A DNA stretch of 64,000 nucleotides from Niebla homalea (lineage: Eukaryota; Ascomycota; Lecanoromycetes; Lecanorales; Ramalinaceae): NCBI GenBank assembly GCA_019925105.1, contig JAHGAU010000009.1, positions 186,001-250,000 of the forward strand. Direction: 5' to 3'. This document shows, one piece after another, positions 1-11,195 of the stretch; within the stretch, counting starts at the first letter, position 1, and each line of letters starts with the position of its first letter. The notes under the pieces were generated by a model, which saw only the letters and a list, made by a program, of their open reading frames with translations, did not search any database and was not told where the DNA came from. The position numbers were made by a program, and so were the translations under genes.

Positions 1-1018
1 TTACGCAGCTAATACTCGTGTTGCACTGGCTTTTACCGGGATGGTCGTCGCGGCCAAGGGCATAGCAAGAGTGGAGAATGCGAAAGAGAAGGATGAAGAG
101 GGTCATTGCGGGTAGGGATAACGAACTTCTGCATCTTGTTGTCTCGAACCTGCAAGTATATAGGAGTCGTGTTTCGTTGGACAACGATCTGAGAGTTTGG
201 ATTCTGCGTGCCTGAGCTTATCTCTGCACGCTGGCGGATGACAGGTTTACGTGCTTTCATAATCGGGAAGATGGGGCTGTCATGGCGGCAGTACACATGG
301 GGAATTGATGCGTTCGTGCGAAGGGGAAGGGTTAAGTGTTGCATATGGCAGTTGCGGAATACCTATGCGATAGGTGGAAGGTTGGGATGGAACCATTCAC
401 TGAAGAAGTCACAGTCATGCGAATATCATCATTGCGCCCTTCAAATTGAGGGTCAGGATGAGACTCGTGTACTGCACGATTGGCCGAAACTTGGTGAATG
501 AATAGCAGGGAAAGGGGGTACCATCATGGCATGGCCCGTATAAAGCATTGTACTTTGGAGATGCGATATCTTCCACCTATTTTCCTGCCCGAAGACACGT
601 CCGCAACCATACAAACCATGGGACTGGAGCGTCCTCTCAGCGACGCTAGCTTTCACAAATCTGCAGATTGTCCGAGTCTACTAAGATGGAACCACTTTCG
701 CTACTCACCGCGTAGAGTTGCTCCATGAATCCACCCGTCTTTACTCAGCCCGGCTGTTCTATCTCTCCCTCCTCGTCTACACAAGTACAGCTCCCGGTGG
801 CGGCCTTGGCTTCCCTGCCACGGCATTATCCCATACCTGCTGCAGACTCTCCGGAGTGGCCCCGATATCCCCTTCAAAGACGACTTCGGCCAGAGGGGTC
901 TCTTCCTCTTCTGCTCTAAAGTCCTCCGCGGTTTCGAGGCGGCAGATCTCGAGTCACGGAGGTAGTAGTAGGAGGAGATGAAATTGATTAGCAGTGGAAT
1001 GTTGGGTCTCACCATTAA
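1..1018. other. No supported gene
   Basis: Short overlapping open frames occur on both strands (for example 33-344 minus and 208-501 plus). None shows a recognisable domain or joins across consensus splice sites, so I see no supportable gene here. It is the 3' flank of the minus-strand gene that ends at 1019. Confidence 0.5.
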
Positions 1019-2125
1019 TTAGCTGCGCGTAGCTGTCAGAGTTCCTACGAGAAAGTCTGCCCTGTCTACCGTTCTCACGCTTCTTATGGGCCCATAGGCA
1101 CGGACGGTGGTGCCGCCTTCAGTATTAAGATTAACGTCATTGACTGCTCCTATTACTTTGGTCAGCAATGCGAAGCTTAGATGGGCGTGAGCAGGGTGCA
1201 CGAGTTGATTATCGCTAATTACTCCAAAGGTCTGGAGGGCTATTATTGGTGTAAACTGTATGCAGCATCTCCTGAATAAGCAGCGACCCCGTATTTTTGG
1301 AGATTGGAGCTTGGAGGCTGTATCGTTTGCGTTCATTGGGCCTTTCACCTTGGTCATTGCCTCCACGATTTCCTGCGTTCCATAAATGGGCTTGCAGATC
1401 TTGTCAGCTGAAGCTTCTGCTGAAATAGTAAGACAGAACATACCCACCACCAGAACCAGTCTTTTTCGGTCCGGGCATATCCTCCTACCTGCTTTCCTCT
1501 TTCGGCACTCTCACTGCGTCGGTTCTGCGGATCCTGGCAGTGAATCACAATGCGCGTACTGTCGGAGCGTGGAATGAACCACAGAAATTTGTGGAGTCTT
1601 TTCACATTGCCTGGCGAATATATTAGATGCAGTCTGTTGGTACTGGGTTGTGAGACAGAGTAAGCCGTATGCATACTGTAGATTAGACATCTGTAGTCCA
1701 AATCATCCACAATATCGTCACCCATGTAATATCGTATTGCTTGTTCGGCTCTGGGGGGAGGAGAGCGGCCATTATTGGAGGTACAATTTTGGGCACCTGA
1801 CTGCAACGCAAGAGAAGCAGCTTTCGCAAAGCGGTGGGCGTCATGCATTGCTGTGTCGAGTGTCGCTATTTCTTCTTGAGTGAGCAACCAGCAGGCGGGC
1901 TCGCGGTAGAGCACACCTTTGGTTGTAACGTTCATCGCTTTCAAAAGGTTCGGCTCAGATTGTTCATATCGACGTTGGCGCAGCCTGGAATATCAGGAAC
2001 GGATTGGACTTAAACAAGGGGATCATCGCGTTTCCGAACGGTCCTGACTGAGATGCGGAAACTTGACAGAATGTCAAAGCGAGGAGACCAATTAATGGGC
2101 TCCCTGATACAAAGAGGCTTGACAT
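1019..2125 (-). CDS. Predicted secreted protein, three exons, unknown family
   Basis: Spliced model: exon 1 2125-2040, exon 2 1984-1515, exon 3 1419-1019. The donors are GTTCGG and GTGAGA, both acceptors end in CAG, and the phases (2, then 1) keep one frame open across 318 codons. Residues 1-24 form a typical signal peptide (hydrophobic core LIGLLALTFC, likely cleavage after VSA), so the product probably enters the secretory pathway. The mature part begins with a helical stretch (TQEEIATLDTAMHDA) and contains several cysteines and a histidine cluster (HPAHAH). I see no HExxH or other catalytic signature and recognise no family. The ATG at 2125 is chosen because it begins the signal peptide. 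Secretion is inferred. The splice model is well supported by frame logic, but the gene could be a recent pseudogene. Confidence 0.5.
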
Positions 2126-3254
2126 ATCCAGAATACGCTTTGCAATAACAGAGAATAGAAAGTGAGTTTCAGGTTCGCACGAGTCTTGAGAGACTGATAA
2201 TGATGTGTGAGATGATGATGGACATGAGAGACATTGAGTCCAAACTCGAGACATCTATGTGTGCGCAATCAATCAACCATGGCTCTCCATCATCCGTCAA
2301 TAACGCCGTAGCCGTCAGCTTTGTTCCTGACATGGTCAAAGCTATAGCTGAATATCAGAATGAGCATCTCGAAGCAGTGAAATCCGCGGGAGAACGCCAG
2401 GCTGTGCTGTTATGTTTTCGGCATGTATCTTACAGGGAAACTTCCAATCGATTTATCTGACCGCTTTCTCTCCAGTTTCATTATAAAGAGCCTTGAAACA
2501 GGCAGGATACCGAGAGCTTTTGTCACTCTGAAAAAAGTTGAGAGCGGGATCCTTAGAACTACTGCTATGTAGACCCTAAGATCATCGCTCTTTTTCGCAG
2601 GTTCAACGATGCTAAAGAAGAGGATTAGAATATACAGCAGGGTCGTAGGAACATGGAAGAAAAAGTCTGTGCGCGATAATTCAGCTGCCCCGTCGCAATG
2701 CTATGATTCTCTCGTAGGAATCTGCGATTTGCACGTCGAGTCTGCTCTTCTGAAGTCATTCTATTGAGCTGGTTTCCCTTAATTTCCTTCACAATGACTG
2801 GGACGATTGCCATTCGTGTTCTAATGCAAAGCCTCAGGAAGCTGAAGATTAGACTGGCGTGGTTCGCTTAGGTTCACATTGGTCAGCTCTTGTGCTATTG
2901 CTTCTCCTCATAAGACTAATGCATCTAGCAATTGTCGAAATTACAGTTTTCGCGACGAGTAGGGGAGAACACAATTGGCCGTCTTTTCTATGTCCTAAGG
3001 GATTACTCCCTATGGACGTCCCTACAGTCGTTAGAACGTAATGGCCCAAGTGGGACTTCGAGGTTGGTCCGCGAAGGGAGGGTCTCCGGAACTTGATGTA
3101 ATTTACTCGATACTCCAAGATTATAGCGCAGGATTGATAACAATGGCAGCGGACTCTAACGTTAGCCAGGACTTTAACTTAGACATTGCGTTTATATTAA
3201 GAAATAAACTTGCAGGTAAACTGATTGCGTGATAACACCCTTCGAAATATCAAT
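2126..3254. other. Intergenic, no supported gene
   Basis: This lies between the divergent 5' end of the secreted-protein gene and the tRNA. The short frames at 2200-2460 (plus) and 2849-3118 (minus) have no domain or splice support, and I see no repeat. Confidence 0.5.
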
Positions 3255-3347
3255 GGCAAAGTGGCCGAGTGGTTATGGCGCTAGTTTCAGGTCGGTCCAG
3301 CGACTTACTAGTTCGAAAGAGCGAGGGTTCGAATCCCTCCTTTGTCA
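3255..3347 (+). tRNA. tRNA-Leu(CAG) with a 14-nt intron
   Basis: A full cloverleaf can be drawn. The acceptor stem is 3255-3261 paired with 3340-3346, the D stem GCC/GGC is 3264-3266 with 3277-3279, and the anticodon stem CTAGT/ACTAG is 3281-3285 with 3307-3311. The T arm is GAGGG-TTCGAAT-CCCTC at 3323-3339. The loop TTCAGG places anticodon CAG at 3288-3290, and an intron of about 14 nt (3292-3305) sits at the canonical position between 37 and 38. The variable arm is long, and the discriminator base is A (3347), which fits leucine rather than serine identity. A T-rich tract follows at about 3356-3366, as expected for an RNA polymerase III terminator. Confidence 0.93.
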
Positions 3348-3355
3348 AATTCATC

Positions 3356-3366
3356 TTTTTTTTGTC
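3356..3366 (+). terminator. Pol III T-run terminator of tRNA-Leu
   Basis: A run of T residues begins about 9 nt after the mature tRNA end. This is the usual RNA polymerase III stop for a fungal tRNA gene. Confidence 0.65.
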
Positions 3367-3717
3367 ATTTATCCATTGGAGATGTCTGACGAATTTTTTC
3401 GATGTGTCAGAGGATGTTCTGTAAATGATAATCTGAATGTCGTGAATGGAAAGGGTTTGGAGCGGGAACTTGCATAGTGATCCCGCAAGCCGGGGCCGAA
3501 TTCAATCTCACTAAACTTGCAAGTGCACGACCCTGCGTCTTCGTACCTTCATTCACTTTGACCTTATCTGCTCTGATATTGGCGGAGAAGCTGCAGGTTC
3601 CTGAGTGAAACTAAAAGATTTCAGTCACATCCTAAGACACTGAGCTGCCCATGTTTTGAGACCATGAATACTCCGATACGGCGCGTTTGCTGACGTCTTT
3701 AATGATCTTTCCCAATC

Positions 3718-5589
3718 ATGGAGTTGCGGTTCTCAGTCATCGCACAAGCTCTGGCAGCATTACATCTGCTTCAGACCTCTGCGATTTCGGCGTCTGGAAT
3801 TTCTGGTCTGATCCGGCGAACAGACGGCTACGATACGGCGCAAGCACCTCTACTACAACATGAACCTTTACAGAAGGAACATAATGCCACCTCAGATCCA
3901 GTGGCCTCATCCTCGAGCTCAACCAACTACACGACCCTCCTTGATGCCCTCCATACCATGCAGTCGCACTTCTTCATCGTCTCAACAGGCGACTGGCCCT
4001 CCGCCATCGATTGGACCGCCACTGTGATGGGTACACACGTCTCCGCCACCCTCAACACCATCTCCGCCCTCTCCCCCTCTTCTTCCTCTAAGCCTCAAAC
4101 ACAAGAATGGCGCGACCAAGAAAATCTTATCAATCGCTACTTTACCCAGCTGACATCCTTCTACTTTGGGGAGAATGCCTTCAGCCTACGCACGCAAGCC
4201 TACGATGACATGCTCTGGGTAGTGCTGGATTGGCTGGAAGCAGTGAAGTTTGTGAAGAGCCACTCAGCCTTACATCACTCGAATGACGACGATGGGTTCC
4301 TCCCCGGAGGAAAGGGGCCAATCGAGGAAGACGCAAAGAACATATCGAAATGGTACGGTCATCAGTTTATACCCCAATTCGCGCATCGTGCTCGCTTGTT
4401 TTACGACATCGCTTCCAAAGGCTACGATACCACGCTGTGTGGAGGCGGCATGGTATGGAACCCTTACCTAGCACCCTACAAGAACGCCATCACGAATCAA
4501 CTCTTCATCACCGCCAGCGCGAGCATGTACCTACACTTCCCCGGCGACTTTGACTCCTCCCCTTTCCTGCAAGCCAGGGGCGAGGTAGGTACAAGAGGCA
4601 AGCCTCCAGCCAAGGCCCACGACCAACGTTACTTGAACAACGCAATCACGGCCTACAACTGGCTCCGTGACAGCGGGATGCGCAACCATCAAGGTCTCTA
4701 CGTTGATGGTTTCCATATCCAGGGTTGGCGAGGCAAACATGGCAATGACCCAGGCAGCAACGGCACTGGAGTATGCGACGTCCGAGAAGAGAAGGTGTAC
4801 ACCTACAACCAGGGCGTGGTGCTTTCCGGTCTGCGATGGCTTTGGCAAGCCACAGGCAACATCACCTATCTGGAAGATGGACATGAATTGATTCGCAATG
4901 TCATTGCAGCTACGGGGTTCAAGGATCACAGACGATACCGCTGGGCAGGTCTCGGCAGAGATGGCATCATGGAGGAAGCATGCGATTGGAGTGGCATGTG
5001 CAATCAGAACGGACAGACTTTCAAAGGGATATATTTCCATCATTTCAGCGTCTTTTGCGAGGACTTGCCGATCGATGGTGAGGATGCGGGCATGCCGTGG
5101 CTGCGCTATGGTGGAACCCACTCGTTACACCGGCAGAGCTGTGCTGGTTATAAGGATTGGGTTGTCAGGAACGCGGAGGCTGCCGTTGTGACGAAAGACC
5201 AGTCTGGAGAGTTCGGTGAATGGTGGGGTCGGGATGCGAGACAACGGTGGGCTGACAATAGTGATGACAACATTGACGATTTAGAAAAGCCGGGCGAGGA
5301 AGGGACGGACTACAGGAATGATGGAGTGCCTGACAATGAGCTGTGGCAACTTCCCAAGAATGAGGAATTCAATGAGGATGTAAAATCCACCTGTGCCAGT
5401 GGTTGGAGTTGCTCTCGTGCCTTGCAATATGTGAATGAAAAGCCGTCTGGCGACAGGGACATCAACGACCGAGGACGAGGGAGGACGGTCGAGACGCAGA
5501 GTGGAGGACTTGCAGTAATGAGAGCGATGTGGAAGCTCCTGCATGGGAGCGAAGCAGACAACGACCTTGGTTCGAACACGGACTTGTGA
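3718..5589 (+). CDS. Glycoside hydrolase family 76 (endo-alpha-1,6-mannanase type), secreted
   Basis: Intronless, 623 codons. An N-terminal signal peptide (residues 1 to about 25, core AQALAALHLLQTSA) is followed by a GH76 (alpha/alpha)6-barrel. The adjacent catalytic aspartates are in AYDDMLWVVLDW (Asp163-Asp164). Other family blocks are GGGMVWNPYLAPYKNAITNQ (from about residue 242) and a later Cys-containing segment EEACDWSGMCNQNG. Family members cleave alpha-1,6-mannan backbones or, in the Dfg5/Dcw1 branch, process GPI-linked cell-wall mannoproteins. The C-terminus is hydrophilic with no GPI-anchor signal, so a secreted enzyme is more likely than a Dfg5/Dcw1-type anchored one. The central enzyme is followed by an acidic low-complexity segment (about residues 500-560). 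The ATG at 3718 has A at -3 and G at +4. Substrate is inferred from the family. Confidence 0.9.
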   Translation: MELRFSVIAQALAALHLLQTSAISASGISGLIRRTDGYDTAQAPLLQHEPLQKEHNATSDPVASSSSSTNYTTLLDALHTMQSHFFIVSTGDWPSAIDWTATVMGTHVSATLNTISALSPSSSSKPQTQEWRDQENLINRYFTQLTSFYFGENAFSLRTQAYDDMLWVVLDWLEAVKFVKSHSALHHSNDDDGFLPGGKGPIEEDAKNISKWYGHQFIPQFAHRARLFYDIASKGYDTTLCGGGMVWNPYLAPYKNAITNQLFITASASMYLHFPGDFDSSPFLQARGEVGTRGKPPAKAHDQRYLNNAITAYNWLRDSGMRNHQGLYVDGFHIQGWRGKHGNDPGSNGTGVCDVREEKVYTYNQGVVLSGLRWLWQATGNITYLEDGHELIRNVIAATGFKDHRRYRWAGLGRDGIMEEACDWSGMCNQNGQTFKGIYFHHFSVFCEDLPIDGEDAGMPWLRYGGTHSLHRQSCAGYKDWVVRNAEAAVVTKDQSGEFGEWWGRDARQRWADNSDDNIDDLEKPGEEGTDYRNDGVPDNELWQLPKNEEFNEDVKSTCASGWSCSRALQYVNEKPSGDRDINDRGRGRTVETQSGGLAVMRAMWKLLHGSEADNDLGSNTDL

Positions 5590-5869
5590 ATGTATGAAAG
5601 GCGATTTAGGCAGTTTCTAGATTATATATAATGATGGGACGAGAGCTGGGTCCTTGGATAATTGACAATGTCATGTGACGCATTTCTGCAGAACGCAACG
5701 CATTTGGCTTGATCGCATGTAAACACAAAGACGGTCAGGATTCAATCGAAGTTTGCAGAAGCCCGATGAGTTCGTCGGAGCTGGGCTTGAATGTGTATCA
5801 TTGTTGCTGCTTCAGCAGCACCTCTCCATCATCACACCCTTCCTTTGCCAATGCAATCCACAAGCCCCC

Positions 5870-6667
5870 TCACATCACCACACCCGAATTGCTTGCGATA
5901 CGCTGCTCAAACAGATCAGTGCTCTGTTCACCGCAGACCATTCCGGCACATTTCCCTTGCACAGGAGAAGGACGACATACCGGCCACAGCTCCGCCGCTT
6001 CCTTCCCCACAGGCCCCGTGATCGCCGACCCTTTCATCTCGCCTTTTGGATTGACAATCTGTATGCCCACACAATCAGCTTATCCTCCACCCACGTATTT
6101 ACATCTCCCCTCTATCCCGCTTCCCCCATCTCCTTTCACCATCCCGCCTCTTCACACCTTCACCATCCCCCATACCATCCCATCCCATCCCCTCCCCACC
6201 CCCTCCATCCAAACATCCCAAAAACAACCACGAGAACCACACAGACACACGTACCACACCAGCATTATCCTCGAAATAGAGGTATACCCCATCGGGGCGG
6301 CGCCAGGGCTTGCTCTGCCGCACCACCACGGCGGGCATGACCTTCTTGCGCAGCTCGGGTTTGCCCTTCTTCACCGTCGCCATGACCATGTCGCCCACGC
6401 CCGCGGCGGGGAGGCGGTTCAGGCGCGCGCCGATGCCCTTGACGGAGATGATGTAGAGGTTCCGGGCGCCGGAGTTGTCGCAGCAGTTCATCACTGCGCC
6501 GCTGGAGAGAGACAAAGGGGAGAGGGTGGAGTTTAGCTTCGGGAGAGCCTGGGGTTGAGGGGAGGGAGAATGAGGGTAGAGAGAGGAAAGGGGGGGGGGA
6601 CGTACACTGGGAGACCGAGGGTCATTCTCAGTTTGTTGCCGGAGGCACCACCGCGTCTGGGGGGCAT
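5870..6667 (-). CDS. RPL23: 60S ribosomal protein L23 (uL14), four exons
   Basis: Exons are 6667-6606, 6501-6255, 6058-5981 and 5902-5870. The introns begin GTACGT, GTACGT and GTATGT and end CCAG, ACAG and GCAG. The spliced product has 139 residues, the normal fungal length. It begins [20 protein letters not shown] and carries the uL14 core ([20 protein letters not shown], then [10 protein letters not shown] and YLYFEDNAG) and the tail [20 protein letters not shown] ending [10 protein letters not shown]. uL14 sits on the subunit interface of the 60S subunit and helps form bridges to the 40S. All four exons are intact and in frame. Plus-strand frames overlapping here are antisense shadows. Confidence 0.97.
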
Positions 6668-7588
6668 GTGGTCAGTACAAGTCCTGCGGATCGTGGAAGA
6701 CACTGTGGGGAGATTGCAGTACACACCCTCGTTTAGACATGTTGATTGAGCGTTGATGAGATAGTGAGGCTTCTCGTCTCTGTAGAGGATGGAATTGACT
6801 TGTGCGGGCAGAAACGCTAGCGAGAGATAATGCCAAGACTTTCAGCTGCCAAGACGTTTAGCTCAGTCCCGTGCTCGTCTTACCTGCTGTTCGGGGTGGC
6901 AGGCTACAAGATGGGGATAGCTTCGATGATTATCTAATAAGGCTCTCTGACAGCTTACATAATGGAGCACAGTAGCCACGAGAAGCATAGCGCATTGAGT
7001 CAGACTTCACCTCATCTCATCGTCGACGACTTCTCCATCGTTGACAACAATGAGCAAGGTTGTCGAGAGTGGTTGGAGACGATTGCGATGGGCTTCATAA
7101 GGTGTCTGATGGCCGGTGCGACCTCCTTTGGTGTCACTGAACACCATGGGCGAAAAGTGGAAGTGGGCTGGGCTCACCGCAAGCTTCAGATCGAAGGGAC
7201 GACCATTGCGACAACGTGAGGAACAACTCGGAGAGCCGCCAGCAAGAGTCCAATGGCTTCATTAAGCCTAACAAGGTCGTGCGACATACAAGAATCGTCA
7301 TCCATTCATCATCACGAACTCGTCGCCGCTCGCATCGTGCTTCGCCCATTCAACGGCAATGCCAAGACGAATCCCTTGCCAAGAAGAAACGTCAATCAGA
7401 AACCACAACGCCTGGAAACGCAAAGGTGAATCCACCAAATCCGACGATCGCGGGCTGAAAGCGGGGTATTCGTATGCACAGCGCAAAAGTGGCCGACACC
7501 TCAGCTTTCCACACTCGGCGCACTGTCGGGGACCCCACCATGTTGGGATGCTCACATACGACTCGTCGGCCCACTGCTCGCATTGAAA
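6668..7588. other. Intergenic between RPL23 5' end and a minus-strand gene
   Basis: It contains the RPL23 upstream region (minus strand, from 6668 rightwards) and the 3' flank of the gene ending at 7589. The short frames have no domain or splice support. Confidence 0.5.
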
Positions 7589-8158
7589 TCAGGCAGCAGC
7601 CCTCTTGACAATGGTATGGTCGTGTACCTTGCGGCATGGCCAAAAATCGTCCTCGTCGACCTCGGACAGATCAGGTGAGTCAAGCTTCGGTGGTGAGGGT
7701 GCAGGTGGCGGTTTGTTCATTCGCGATTTCGCGGCTTTTTGCCCCAGTTCGTCGTTTGTTTTGCCTTTTTCGTCGTCGCTGTCGATCAAAGGCTCGATTC
7801 TGAAGCCTCCATGTCGAGCCACTCTGGGCCTCGTCGGTTTCGGTGAATCAGATTTCGCCTCTCGACGAACTCTTTCGGCGACGGTAAGGTCATGCTTTGA
7901 TTCACGTGTTATACATGTCGCAGTCGTATGATGAGTTCGCCTTCGTCGTCTTGGACGTCTATCGGTTGACGCATCATCCGGAAAGAGTACAAAATCATTG
8001 ATAGGTGGCGGCGACGTGACTTTGCATGGCGTCGAGAAGTTTTGGGAGTCATTTCGCAATCTCGAATTTTGAATGTGTCGCAATGCAGCATCTCGTGTGG
8101 CATCGTACTTTTCGTCATTCTGCAGCATCTGCTTCGTGGAAGATTTGCGGGAAGACAT
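7589..8158 (-). CDS. Hypothetical basic, disordered protein (189 aa)
   Basis: A single open frame. The start has a good context (G at -3) and a TATA element lies about 100 nt upstream. The protein is charged and low in hydrophobic residues. It has a basic cluster RRPRRRRR near residues 68-75 that could act as a nuclear localisation signal, a proline-rich patch (PPPAPSPPKLDSPDLSE), and acidic segments (DSDDEKGK, EVDEDDFW). I see no domain. It may be a lineage-specific nuclear protein. That is inference from composition only. Confidence 0.6.
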   Translation of the reverse strand: MSSRKSSTKQMLQNDEKYDATRDAALRHIQNSRLRNDSQNFSTPCKVTSPPPINDFVLFPDDASTDRRPRRRRRTHHTTATCITRESKHDLTVAERVRREAKSDSPKPTRPRVARHGGFRIEPLIDSDDEKGKTNDELGQKAAKSRMNKPPPAPSPPKLDSPDLSEVDEDDFWPCRKVHDHTIVKRAAA

Positions 8159-8260
8159 GGCGGTGTAGGGTAGGTAGGCAGCGACAGGCCAGCAGCATCA
8201 ATATGAATCCAAAAGTTGGGAAAATGTGCAGAATGATCTCGAACCTATGACAAACGTGGG

Positions 8261-8268
8261 TATATATA
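8261..8268 (-). promoter_or_regulatory. TATA-like element upstream of the 8158 start
   Basis: TATATATA lies about 100 nt upstream of the ATG at 8158 on the minus strand, a normal spacing for a fungal core promoter. No other promoter element was identified. Confidence 0.4.
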
Positions 8269-8738
8269 CTCAAACATGGATGAAGTGTATGCAAAACGCT
8301 GTGTGAAGTGGTAGGTGGTCGGGTGGTTGAGGATGTCAGAAGGAAGGCAGACCAAAAGTTGAAAAACGGGGGGATGCGAGAGATTTTGGTCATTCAATGC
8401 CCCATTAAAAAAAACAGGGCTAAAGAAATCATCAGGCACCCGGCCAATCAACGGCATCATCTGACCGCACTAGTGGTTTCATTACAACCCTACAAATTTC
8501 CCTCTTTGGCAAGCCCGTCATGTGTGATTTCCATTGACGACCGATGGATCCAGCATCACCTTCAAGGATTCTATCAATGTCACTGGACATAAAATGTCGC
8601 AGGTGCTTTGGAACGATCACGTGCTTTTGGACCAGCTTTATGCACCATTCATGACGCGGCCATCGAAAACGTTGCTGACTCTCCAGTGACTGTTCCTTAC
8701 TCCTCATCTTGCCTTGCATTCGTGCATGACCAGATATG

Positions 8739-8950
8739 AGCATTATCATCCTCTAGTACGCTGTGTAGACGAAGGCCAGCGTATGCTCCGCCCATGTCTG
8801 CTGCATGAGCATCATGATTTCTTTCTCGCCATCTAGCATCCTTCGGTCGGTGATAAGCCTCGAAAACTGGCTGAGAAATACGGTATGCCAGCCAGGATGT
8901 GGCGACATTGGATCCGTCCCTTCTTTGAGGTATTACGACTTTGCCGTTGA
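8739..8950 (+). pseudogene. Decayed fragment of a conserved fungal protein of unknown function
   Basis: One frame reads LLHEHHDFFLA, then a stop codon (TAG 8834-8836), then KLAEKYGMPARMWRHWIRPF and FFEVLRLC, then another stop (TGA 8948-8950). I recognise the blocks HEHHDFFLA...HPSA and KYxMPARMWRHGIHxFLE from a widespread filamentous-fungal protein family of unknown function that is often present in many copies. The two in-frame stops and the loss of similarity after 8950 mark it as a remnant. The downstream 21-bp minisatellite begins about 130 nt further on. Family recognition is from memory, and a database search would settle it. Confidence 0.5.
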
Positions 8951-9076
8951 ATTCCGCGATTGCGCAAAGAAGTCATGGGTCGTTCATTCATGCCTCTTCC
9001 CAGATACCGCGGATGTCTACCCCCGCCGCTGTCGTAGGAAACAAGCTTGGGGTTGACGCTTCCCATTATGCACAGG

Positions 9077-9240
9077 AGCTTGCCCGCCATGCATGAGATC
9101 TTGCCCACCATACATGAGCTTGCCCGCCATGCATGAGAGCTCGCCCGCCATGCATGAGAGCTCGCCCAGCATACATGAGAGCTTACCCGCCATGCATGAG
9201 AGCTTGCCCGTCATGCATGGGAGCTTGCCCGTCATGTACG
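9077..9240. repeat. 21-bp minisatellite, about 8 copies
   Basis: Tandem units of the form AGCTTGCCCGCCATGCATGA+G start at 9077, 9098 (shortened), 9117, 9138, 9159, 9180, 9201 and 9222. They differ by a few substitutions. The unit contains the palindrome CATGCATG. Both strands stay open through the array because the period is a multiple of three, which creates spurious frames. Confidence 0.92.
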
Positions 9241-9588
9241 CTCACCTGCGCGCTCACCTACACCCTCACCTTCCCCCACCTCTACACTTCAACATCACTA
9301 CCCATGTGAGGAGACGCTGTATGTCCTTGCTTGTGGCTAAACACCAGCTGAATCCGGGCGGCAGCTGAGTGGGAAGTCTAAGTATTAAGCAGCATACAGC
9401 CAGGCTCATCGCTATTACAAAGCCCAAGTAGCAAATTCTACATCTTTACCATCACTCATACCTCTACCTCATGTGTGGTTTAATACAGGTCCACTTCTCT
9501 CAACCGCTGCGCTCAAGTTTGATCTCTTCACCTTTTGCTGGCAGCCTCAAGAACCTCCGATCTTTTTACCTGCTCTGTGTGCATTCTC

Positions 9589-9965
9589 ATGAGTCTTGAT
9601 CGCCACAAAAAATTCTACCCTGAAAAGGCACAACTAGATTCCGACTTTCCTCGGCCAATGTACAATGTTTTTGGAGCTCCAAATCAACCACAGAACACCG
9701 GGTGAGAAAGAAGCCTATAGTGTGGCTTTCTGAGTACAAGTCCGTCAGCAAGAGAAAGCCATCGAAGCCGAGAAGGATGAAGTACATGGGATATGGTGTG
9801 ATGACATTGGATAACACTGAGCTTGATTTCCCTGACCGTCACATGAAGGAATCGGACAAAATTGTGGGACTCCTGTATTGCTGCTATTGCTTCAAGGCCT
9901 TACCAGCCCAATCGTCACCAAGAACATCGGGAATTAGGCTTGCAAGAGCAATTCGGCATGGATAG
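9589..9965 (+). CDS. Candidate two-exon small protein (109 aa)
   Basis: Exon 1 is 9589-9701 and exon 2 is 9749-9965, with donor GTGAGA, acceptor TCAG and a 47-nt intron; the frame is continuous. The product begins MSLDRHKKFYPEKAQLDSDF and has a basic stretch (KRKPSKPRRMKYMGYG). I recognise no domain, and the ATG context is poor (C at -3). It could be a remnant rather than an active gene. Confidence 0.25.
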
Positions 9966-11195
9966 GGGCGGAGTACAGCTTCAGAGATGATAGAATTTGA
10001 TGATCTCACAGCACAGTCAACTCGCTTATCAAAAGAATCTCATTATGGACAACATCCACTCTGAAGAGATGCTCAATGCGCAAATGCCTCATCCACCTCC
10101 CAGCAAGTCCTTCAGATTCCAAATCCCCTTATCGATCTGTCTGCCTGAAAGCGACGCCTCATGGCCGCATGCCCCAACTATTCTACCACCCAGTATCACC
10201 GCGTTCCGGCTGGAGCATCTGCGTCCTGAGCGACCACACCACGCATCCGGAGCCACGCTTGATCCCCTGTATGCACCCATGCTTAGAGGCTCAAAACCCT
10301 TGCGGGTTGGTTTGAAGAAATGACTCGGTGCCGAGTCTGTCAATGTCGGCGGGTATGTTGCGGCAAGGAAGGGGATGCCAAGGCAACCTCATGGCGCGTG
10401 TAGATATCATCACTTCGCCGTACATTTCAGAACACCCAGTTGTTTTGCTGCAGATACCTTTTGTTCTCTCATACATAGATCATCAGACAGATCATACACA
10501 ATACACACACACTGCATACACACTCATCTACCTATGCGTGTGACAGTCAATCTCTACTGTGTATAAGCACGCTTGGGGTTTGTGCTTCAAGAAAGATTTT
10601 CTTCCTGTTTGGGTTGATTGCGACAGAATTGCCGCCCGGAGGTCCAAAGATTTAGGGACCCTTTCAAGGGCGTCATGATAGGGGGTTCGGCACCGCCTTC
10701 ACCGTGCTTGGCGCGCCGTTCATTCGCTTGTTGCCTTCACTTCTATTTTGCGTCTGACAATACAATATTCCACAGTGCTCGTGTCTTTGTTTCGCAACGA
10801 GGATTATTGAAGTATGGTGCGGAGCTTTTTGTGAGCCACTCTATAGCACACCGTTAGATGTGCCTCTCTTAGAGCAGCCGGACGCCTGCACTTCGCAGAC
10901 TGGGCAACATTCTAATAACATCACTCCCGAAAGCGTTCTTCCAGACTGGTTATCACCGAGTAAACAAGCAGGTAGAAAGTCCACGGAAGCACACCAAAAT
11001 ATTTCGTATCATGGCATGGCATGTACATTCCAAGCAAAGAACTGATAGGATAACGTCTGAGCGGCAGAAGAAAGGTCAATGTCTACAAGGCTGGGACACC
11101 ACCGCAAGCCTCTGCGGTTCGTGTGTTGATGGAAGTGTTTGCTTAGTACTTAGGCGTTCTTCAACCCAGATAATGGTTAATTCTGGGGTGGTAGC
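9966..11195. other. Gene-free stretch with a CA-rich microsatellite
   Basis: No supported gene. A short ACACAC-rich patch lies at about 10498-10535. The frames at 9997-10323 and 10089-10343 overlap on opposite strands and carry no domain. Confidence 0.45.

Noticed and set aside
4531..5121. Minus-strand 196-codon frame
   Set aside because: It is an antisense shadow of the GH76 gene.
5709..6536. Plus-strand frames of 195-275 codons
   Set aside because: They are antisense to RPL23 exons and introns, which are certain by sequence.
9017..9368. Open frames on both strands across the minisatellite
   Set aside because: The 21-bp period is a multiple of three, so any stop-free unit gives an open frame. 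The translation is only the repeat.
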